Source: Dichotomocladium elegans
Lineage: Eukaryota > Mucoromycota > Mucoromycetes > Mucorales > Lichtheimiaceae
Direction of reading: 5' to 3'
Assembly (NCBI GenBank): GCA_025716815.1
Contig: JAIXMN010000008.1
Coordinates: 1,178,001 to 1,242,000, forward strand
Length of the DNA: 64,000 bases
The notes below the pieces were generated by a model that worked only from the letters and a program-made list of their open reading frames with translations, ran no database searches and was not told where the DNA came from. The position numbers and the translations under genes are program-made. Of the stretch, positions 58,001 to 64,000 are shown in pieces (the stretch's first letter is position 1; the number at the start of each line of letters is the position of its first letter).

Positions 58001-60438
58001 CTCGTGTCGTCGACCCGAATAGCGAGAAGTTCAGGCTTGAGGTCCATCAGGTATAAGGATCAAAGGGTTACAAAAACATAGTCTTATACGATGGTATGAT
58101 CGCCGATAGCCTAAGAAAATATTTGATATGCACGATCTCTGGACCAGTATTACAACGCCTTCCCTTGCTGGATCATCAACATATGCTCCAGATATCTTAA
58201 ATAACGATACGGAAAGGCTGCGATTCGGCTACGATGGGATTCTTGAGACTGTGCGTATAACATTGGATAGTTCTCGAGTCCCGGAAATGACTGTCCCGGA
58301 GCGACCTGATCTGGGGTAAGTAGCATTGAAATGGTGCGATGATAATTCTGCTAACCTTTTAAAGGGATGCTGAAGTGTCCGCAGAACATCAAACGCATGT
58401 CATGAATCTTGTTCAACGAACGATGGGATTATCTGTTGGCCGTGGAATCTACAGATACGGGACATTTAAGCCTGATCTGACTAAGGTTTTTCCTACTGAC
58501 TCCATCAATCTGTCTGCGAAGCTATTACCTCTTCGGACGGTTGTCCAGGCGGATGATCGGTACTGGAGTCAAGACTACTTAGATTGGCCACAATTCCACA
58601 ACGGCGTTGCTGCAGGTCTACGGATATCACCGAGCATCAAGGTCGGCGGGTCATGGATCGACTTTTGCAACCGTGAAGATTTGCAGCCTGTGCACGGAGG
58701 CTTCTTGCTCGCACTAGGATTGAATGGGAACCTTAAGGAACTTCCTTTAATCAGTTGGTACCGCTACATGACCCAGAGCTGTGAGTTAGTGACAGCTGGA
58801 TTTGTGCTCGGCATTGCTGTCGCCTACCGTGGCACTAAAGACAGCAAGGTGATCAAGCTTTTGTCCGCAAATGTGGAGTCCCTTTTACCGCCCGGTTCTC
58901 AATCTTTAACCCGCAGGGTGCTGGTAAACGCAACCTGCTTAGCCAGCCTTGGGATGGTGTATATGGGCTCCTGCGACCGTCTGATGAGCGCAGTCATGCT
59001 CCGCGAAATCGGGCGCCATGCCTACGCTGATCCTTCGACGTTGGAGCCCAACTTCGAAAGTTGTTCCCTGGCGGCCGGGTTTGCGCTCGGTTTTATTACA
59101 CTCGGATGTGGCGATGAGTCACCTGCTCTGTTTGACCTCCGTTTGAAGGAAAACTTGTATCAGCTCATGACCGGAAACGCGACCATGTCTACTGCCGTGG
59201 CTGCTTCTGCCTTTGCGTCGCTTGACCAAGCTGAAAGAGGTGCCGGAGACGCATCGTCTTCTTCTCCTACGGAAGGGAAAGAGAAGCCCATCAATTTAGA
59301 CGTCACCTCTCCAGGCGCGAGTATCGCTCTTGGTCTGATGTATCTCAAGACTAACAACCGACATGTTGCAAATCGAGTTGATATTTTGGATACCCGTCCG
59401 TATCTCAACTATATCCGACCGGATTTCCTAATGCTCAGGGTAATAGCGAAGAATCTTATTATGTGGGATCACATTCGCCCGATGGACGATTGGATCGAAG
59501 GACATCTGCCGGGGTTTATTCTCGAAGACCTTGAATATGAGCAGCAACATGGCTCATCACAGCTCATCGAGGCCTCTAAACAGGCCATGTATAATATTAT
59601 TGGTGGGGCATGTCTGAGCATGGGATTAAGATATGCAGGATCCGATAACCGGCAAGCGTTCCGCTGCCTGTTGGGGAGGCTGGATATGTTCATTAAGTTA
59701 TCCAACGCAGCAGGTGAGCTCAAAAATGCAGAGAGAGCAGAAAGCGGTTTTGCGAGCTAACCTCCATGGACAGCTACTTCCTTCCAAGAGCGCATCACGC
59801 GTAGTGTTGTTCGGACGTGCGTGGATGTGGTTGCGACCGCGGCTGCCATGGTCGTAGCTGGCACGGGAAATCTCGAACTTCTTGATCGACTAAAGGTGCT
59901 CCACAACCGGATCAATTCCCACACCAATTACGGTAACCACATGGCAACCCACATGGCCATGGGGCTCCTCTTTGTTGGCCTCGGTGGCTATACCCTCAAG
60001 ACTACCAACGAGGCCATTGCCGGTCTCTTGTGTGCTTTCTATCCCTTTTACTCGACCTCACCTGACGACAATCACTATTATTTACAGGCATTCAGACATC
60101 TCTGGACACTCGCGCTTGATGTTCGGTGGTTGATCCCTTTCGATGTTGAGAGTGGCAAGCCATGCCGGGTCCCGCTCATGATACGGGTCCAAAAGGATGA
60201 ACCCTGGGCAAACAAGACCAAAGAAACCTATGATGCGATTCGGGTGATTGCACCAACCGTCATCCCGTCCTATTCGCTCATTCAATCCATTCAGGTCGAC
60301 AGTCCTCACTACTATCCGCTCCAGGTTGTCCTGGATGGCGGGGCGTATCACCATGCCATACAGCACTCGGGTATTCTCTATCTACAGAAACTACAAGCAA
60401 CAGAAAAGGGCTCGGATCTGACACCTGGGTACGAATGA
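55017..60438 (+). CDS. APC1: anaphase-promoting complex subunit 1 (APC1/BimE)
   Basis: Scaffold subunit of the APC/C ubiquitin ligase, nuclear, needed for mitotic exit. The start was taken at 55017 (MLKSLGDFISYGSQHTLVYE) because this matches the short LxxFxPFG-type N-terminus of the family; the frame is open to 54876. Landmarks are DLEEELYVDGSTVVWSRGKH, GGPELVTMVDEQNKSFSLDF, a Ser/Pro-rich loop (about 56230-56400) and a 65-bp intron (56441-56505). Then come THDPTG-type AHDPTGLDLLCIMRSREQML, FSFTRINPWMETGELSFGRT, GLSVGRGIYRYGTF, WPQFHNGVAAGLRI, and the PC-repeat region GGFLLALGLNGNLKELPLIS ... AGFVLGIAVAYRGTKD ... CSLAAGFALGFITLGCGDES. The end is RWLIPFDVESGKPCRVPLM and GSDLTPGYE. The protein is roughly 1,680 residues and looks shorter at the C-terminus than animal APC1. 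The gene is convergent with the ADCK2-like gene, 213 bp between stops. Confidence 0.92.
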
Positions 60439-60651
60439 TATTATGGGCATCATGGTGCCATTGATACTATATCAAGCGCAATATTATTCAATAAAGGGTA
60501 CGCTGTTGCTGCATGTCGAAAACAGGGTGAAGGATGATCTCTTTTCATCATCAATTATTGAAACAAAGGAAATCACTACATGAAAAAAGTAGAAGAAATA
60601 ACGGGGGAAAAGTCCTTAGTTATTTCCATGTTCATCATCTATCGGGCGTAC

Positions 60652-62976
60652 TTACCACATCTGTAACCACTCATCCTCACGCTCGCTACGCAAGAACCAG
60701 TTGCGCAGTTCCAAGGCAATCCAGACCTTGATCCAATGCGGAGTGCTGCCATGGAGCTGGACATCCTTCATGCCCTCGATGGTTGCCTTACCATGATCCT
60801 TGATGCTATACTCTCTCAACACAGGTAATGCGCTCTTGAAGAGATCCAGATCCGGGTTGAGCTGGCGGCCAATCCCCTCAAGCAACATGGCGCTCACGAC
60901 GACATTGACAAAGTCGCCCTCGAGCTTGACATGGTGGGACCGGACCATGCTCATAGCACTATGCAGCAGGTTGCCGATCTTGACCGCACCGAGCTTGAAC
61001 GTCCGCTTCTTGAGGCCAAGGATGAGGTGCTGCATTCTCAAAGCAAACACTTCAGGATCCTCCACGAGTTCTGGTGTCCGACATCGCTCGACCATCAGCT
61101 CGCCAGCCTTATACCCGTCGAACTGGGCGATCGCCTGGAACAAATCCAAAAAATTGCGCCGGTTCACGTTGTTCAGCTCATTCACCAGGCCTGCATCGAT
61201 AAACATCAACTGCGGTGAGTAGCCCTCATCCGCCAGTGCGTTGAGTTCGCGATGGAGCTCGGCAGGGTCATTGCGTGCTGCTAACACCCGCTGAGCGGCC
61301 ACATCGCCGTCATCCTTAAGGTAACGGCCTAGAAGCTTCGACCAGGCGAGCTGGACAGGGTGGTGGGCAGAAGGCTTATAAAATTGGACCATGATGTTGC
61401 CTGGATGAAGATCAGCGTGGACAAAGTTGTGGAAGATCAGCATGTGCTGTAGACAATAATATAAATAAAAAGTGGGCAAGGGAGGTCAGTACTGCGCAGC
61501 ATTCATCCGGACCATCACCCTCCATTCTCCCCACTTGCCAGGAAGGCATTTAATCCTGGCGATAGAGTACGGTTAATCTAATGTATGCTCGGTTCTCTTC
61601 AGAGGGGATATCCGAAAACGAAACTTACCAATACTGGCGATTTTATGATCATAAATGCCACATTCGCCCTGCTGACGCTCATAACTTGCTTGCTCCAGAA
61701 ACACATTCAGTGGGATACCATTCACGTACTCTTCGAGCAACATGTTTTTGGTTGTGAATGCCAGAACAGGTCGCGGAAAATTTACGCTTGTATCGTCTTT
61801 GAACATATCATTGAATCGCCTGAGGTTGTTGGCTTCGATTCGCAGATCAAGCTGGTCGCGCATCATTTCGCCAAACACGTCCACTTCTTCGGGCAACGAG
61901 AGCCAGTGCATGTTTGGGATAAGCGTGAAAGTCTTGGCAAGAATGCCCATGATCGTAAGGTCGCGGAGGACGATCTGCCGAGCCTTGGGATGGAGGACTT
62001 TGATAGCCACTGCAGTGTGGATATTAACGGGTGTTCCGTCAAAGTCGAGGGTCTGGACACAGTCGGGTGTAATGATATTATCTTTCACCACAAATTGGTC
62101 CCGCATATATTTCAGGATGATATGGGGCCGCACCTTGGCCTTGTAGACTTGCGCAATGGCCCCCACACCCAGAGGCGTTTCGTCAATCTCACTAAATACC
62201 TCATTCAGGTCTCGACCAAAGGCGTGGCGAAGAACATGGCATGTATGCGAGAAGGGGTGAGGATCAACGTGCGAATGAAGTCGCGAGAGACGCTTGCATA
62301 AGGCCTGCGGGAAGAGATCCGTGCGAGATGCAATCCATTGCGCCAGCTAGTAGCCGAATATCTGTTAGAGGCCCCTCCCTTTACGCGCGTATATGTATCT
62401 TTTTTAATTCAAAGTACTCACTTTAATAAATGTCGGACCCGCACGCTCCATCTGCCTCGCCAAAAGGCCATACCACCAAAGTGCTCCCTTCCTTTCGTCT
62501 TCTTCAGCCACACGACCGCCTATGAAGAACACTGGTGTTGTGATAAAAACAGGCACAAATATAATGATAATATGGATAAATCGACGGAAGGTCAGTAGTG
62601 GCTCAACCAAGTATTTGTCTAAAAGTCGAATCAGACGATGAACGGCTCGTTTGAAGGCTGATTTGGACGGCTCTGCTGCGGCCATCTCCCGCTCAAGAGG
62701 TGTTTCAATAAAAAGCTTCGGGGACATCAAGAGTTCAATGGGAACGCCATGAGTCGGTTGATATTCGGGTATCCTGATTGAGGTAGTCCACAATCCTACA
62801 GATGCTTGTCGTACGGCTGTTGTATATCCAAGCTGCCGCCATCCTAATGATGATGGCTGCACTGCGGACGATTGGCTGATTGTCGCGGGCTTTCGCGTTA
62901 GATAACAATCGTATGTTCTATATACTCGAATCCTGGCACTCCGTTGCAGGACTTTGGAAAACCGAAGACGATGCAT
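60652..62976 (-). CDS. ABC1-family atypical kinase, ADCK2-like, mitochondrial
   Basis: Three or more exons. The N-terminus MHRLRFSKVLQRSARIRVYR is Arg-rich without acids, typical of a mitochondrial presequence. One membrane helix follows (IHIIIIFVPVFITTPVFFIG). ABC1 motifs in order are AGPTFIKLAQWIASRTDLFP (K-x-x-Q helix, with Ala where Gly is usual), PLGVGAIAQVYKAKV (Ala-rich nucleotide loop), VAIKVLHPKA (Lys), LLEEYVNGIPLN, FLHMLIFHNFVHADLHPGNI and MFIDAGLVNELN (D-x-G metal site). The HADLHPGN and DAG forms are those of ADCK2-type members; yeast Cqd1 (YPL109C) is the closest known fungal type. The ABC1 family is tied to coenzyme Q synthesis and distribution in the inner membrane. The insert between Ala loop and Lys (DQFVVKDNIITPDCVQTLDF) is also typical of this subgroup. 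Exons end at 60652. Confidence 0.88.
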
Positions 62977-64000
62977 GCTTCTGAAGGGGAAGGACGTGCC
63001 GCTCGAATCAGTTCTTCGTTCGTTTGCCCTCTATCCCTTCTCTCTTTTTCCTTATGGGGACAAGCAATGAAACAAAGCTGGGCGCTTGAGCTGTGACTTG
63101 AAAAAATGCATGATGGACCCTTATTTCTTGTGTTACAATACGTCAGTTGCACATCATCAATCCAAGACCTACCTAGTCAGGGAAAGGATTGATCCATTGT
63201 GTACCATCGCAGGTCTCGGCGGGTCTAATTTACTTCCCCTATTAAGACATCATTTTGAGCATTGATAATAAAAGGCCATGATCCGTGTCTTGTGGCTGTT
63301 ACCGCATGGTAATGTATGTGTCAATCGCGTTTCGTTAATGGTCCAGTAGACGTATAGTGGAATACAACCCAGCGTAACCATCACCGCTGTATAACTTGTG
63401 ACGTAATAGGTCTGTTGCGAGGAAGCGACTGGTCTACTCTTGGAATCGTTGTCATTTAAACTCTAACTATCACCAATGACAATCACTGTGCTGGATGGGC
63501 TTGGGCGTTTCATGTCAACCTTGGAATGAACTGAGCATTTCTGGATAATTTAAATGTACAGATATTCGTCATTCTCATGCAAACGCCTAGAGATAGAGCA
63601 ATTTGGTGCACGCTTAAATTCCAGTATGGCATCTTGTCCCAGTTCTCTCGTCAAAATTCGGTCTTATTCATAAGTTCAATATTTTCAATAGACAACAAAA
63701 ATATGAATACGTTTCTAAACGGATTTACTTACACCCGCCGTCCGCTGAGTTAGCTAGATATGCGCTGGCGACAACCAGCACAGGGAAAGCAAGAGAGATG
63801 GAGCAGCGGCAGAAGCAGAAGGACCGGAAGCGGCAGATGAGGTTGATCAGTCAGCACTGTTTGTTTGGGGGATAGATAAGCCCGCATGGTGAATCAATTC
63901 CGCGGAGACGCGTAAAAGCACAGCGGACGCAATGAAAGAAATAGATGGCAGAAGAGAAACTCAGAATCTCCATTATTTAGAGGAATTCGAGACGGAACAA
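62977..64000. other. region upstream of the ADCK2-like gene, no gene seen
   Basis: About 1 kb. The first 150 bp would hold the ADCK2-like promoter on the minus strand. The rest has no open frame above background in either direction. The last 280 bp (63720-64000) is purine-rich on the plus strand with GCAGCGGCAGAAGCAGAAGG and could be the edge of a gene that continues beyond the window. I cannot support it. Confidence 0.35.

Overview
The window looks like a gene-dense fungal nuclear contig, most likely from an early-diverging lineage such as Mucoromycota (inference). The genes are split by short GT-AG introns, mostly about 57-110 bp, with CTAAC/CTTAC-type branch points. The proteins belong to standard eukaryotic families: TRAPPC10, RuvB-like 1, APC1, an ADCK2-type ABC1 kinase, a vezatin-like protein, a Sec14-like protein, arrestin and SUR7/PalI. 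The mobile elements are decayed Tc1/mariner-type transposons and a Fanzor (eukaryotic TnpB homologue). No rRNA genes, credible tRNAs or CRISPR arrays were seen.

Layout. 1-3.6 kb: a short serine-rich reading frame followed by two decayed DDE transposon remnants on opposite strands. 3.6-5.6 kb: poorly coding sequence. 5.6-14.5 kb: a large repeat block. It has a direct duplication of about 1.4-1.5 kb (5.7-8.6 kb), a 25-bp minisatellite inside its second copy, then a long tandem array (8.68-14.53 kb). The array is built from a 233-bp unit and a 432/433-bp composite unit, each with an intron-like 57/58-bp segment. 14.5-16.8 kb: intergenic.

16.8-30.8 kb holds ordinary genes: GlcNAc-6-phosphate deacetylase (+), a SUR7/PalI-like four-helix membrane protein (-), TRAPPC10/Trs130 (+), a WDR53-like WD40 protein (-) and a 4-coumarate-CoA-ligase-like enzyme ending in a peroxisomal -ARL signal (-). 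31.1-33.3 kb: a frameshifted Fanzor with all three RuvC motifs and the zinc finger still recognisable. 33.6-34.4 kb: a Tc1-like fragment.

34.8-49 kb: vezatin-like protein (-), CRAL-TRIO/Sec14 protein (+), type II membrane glycosyltransferase-like protein (+), a gene-poor gap, arrestin-like adaptor with a PPxY motif (+), another Tc1 remnant, an intronless HET-domain-like protein (-) and an unrecognised protein, possibly of 2H-phosphoesterase type (-). 49-63 kb: RuvB-like 1 (+), CAMK-like protein kinase (-), APC1 (+) and a mitochondrial ADCK2-type ABC1 kinase (-).

Neighbouring genes are not functionally linked in an operon sense; many are convergent pairs with 170-400 bp between stop codons. 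The most unusual items are the Fanzor remnant and the spliced-looking tandem array, whose main unit has stops in all three forward frames.
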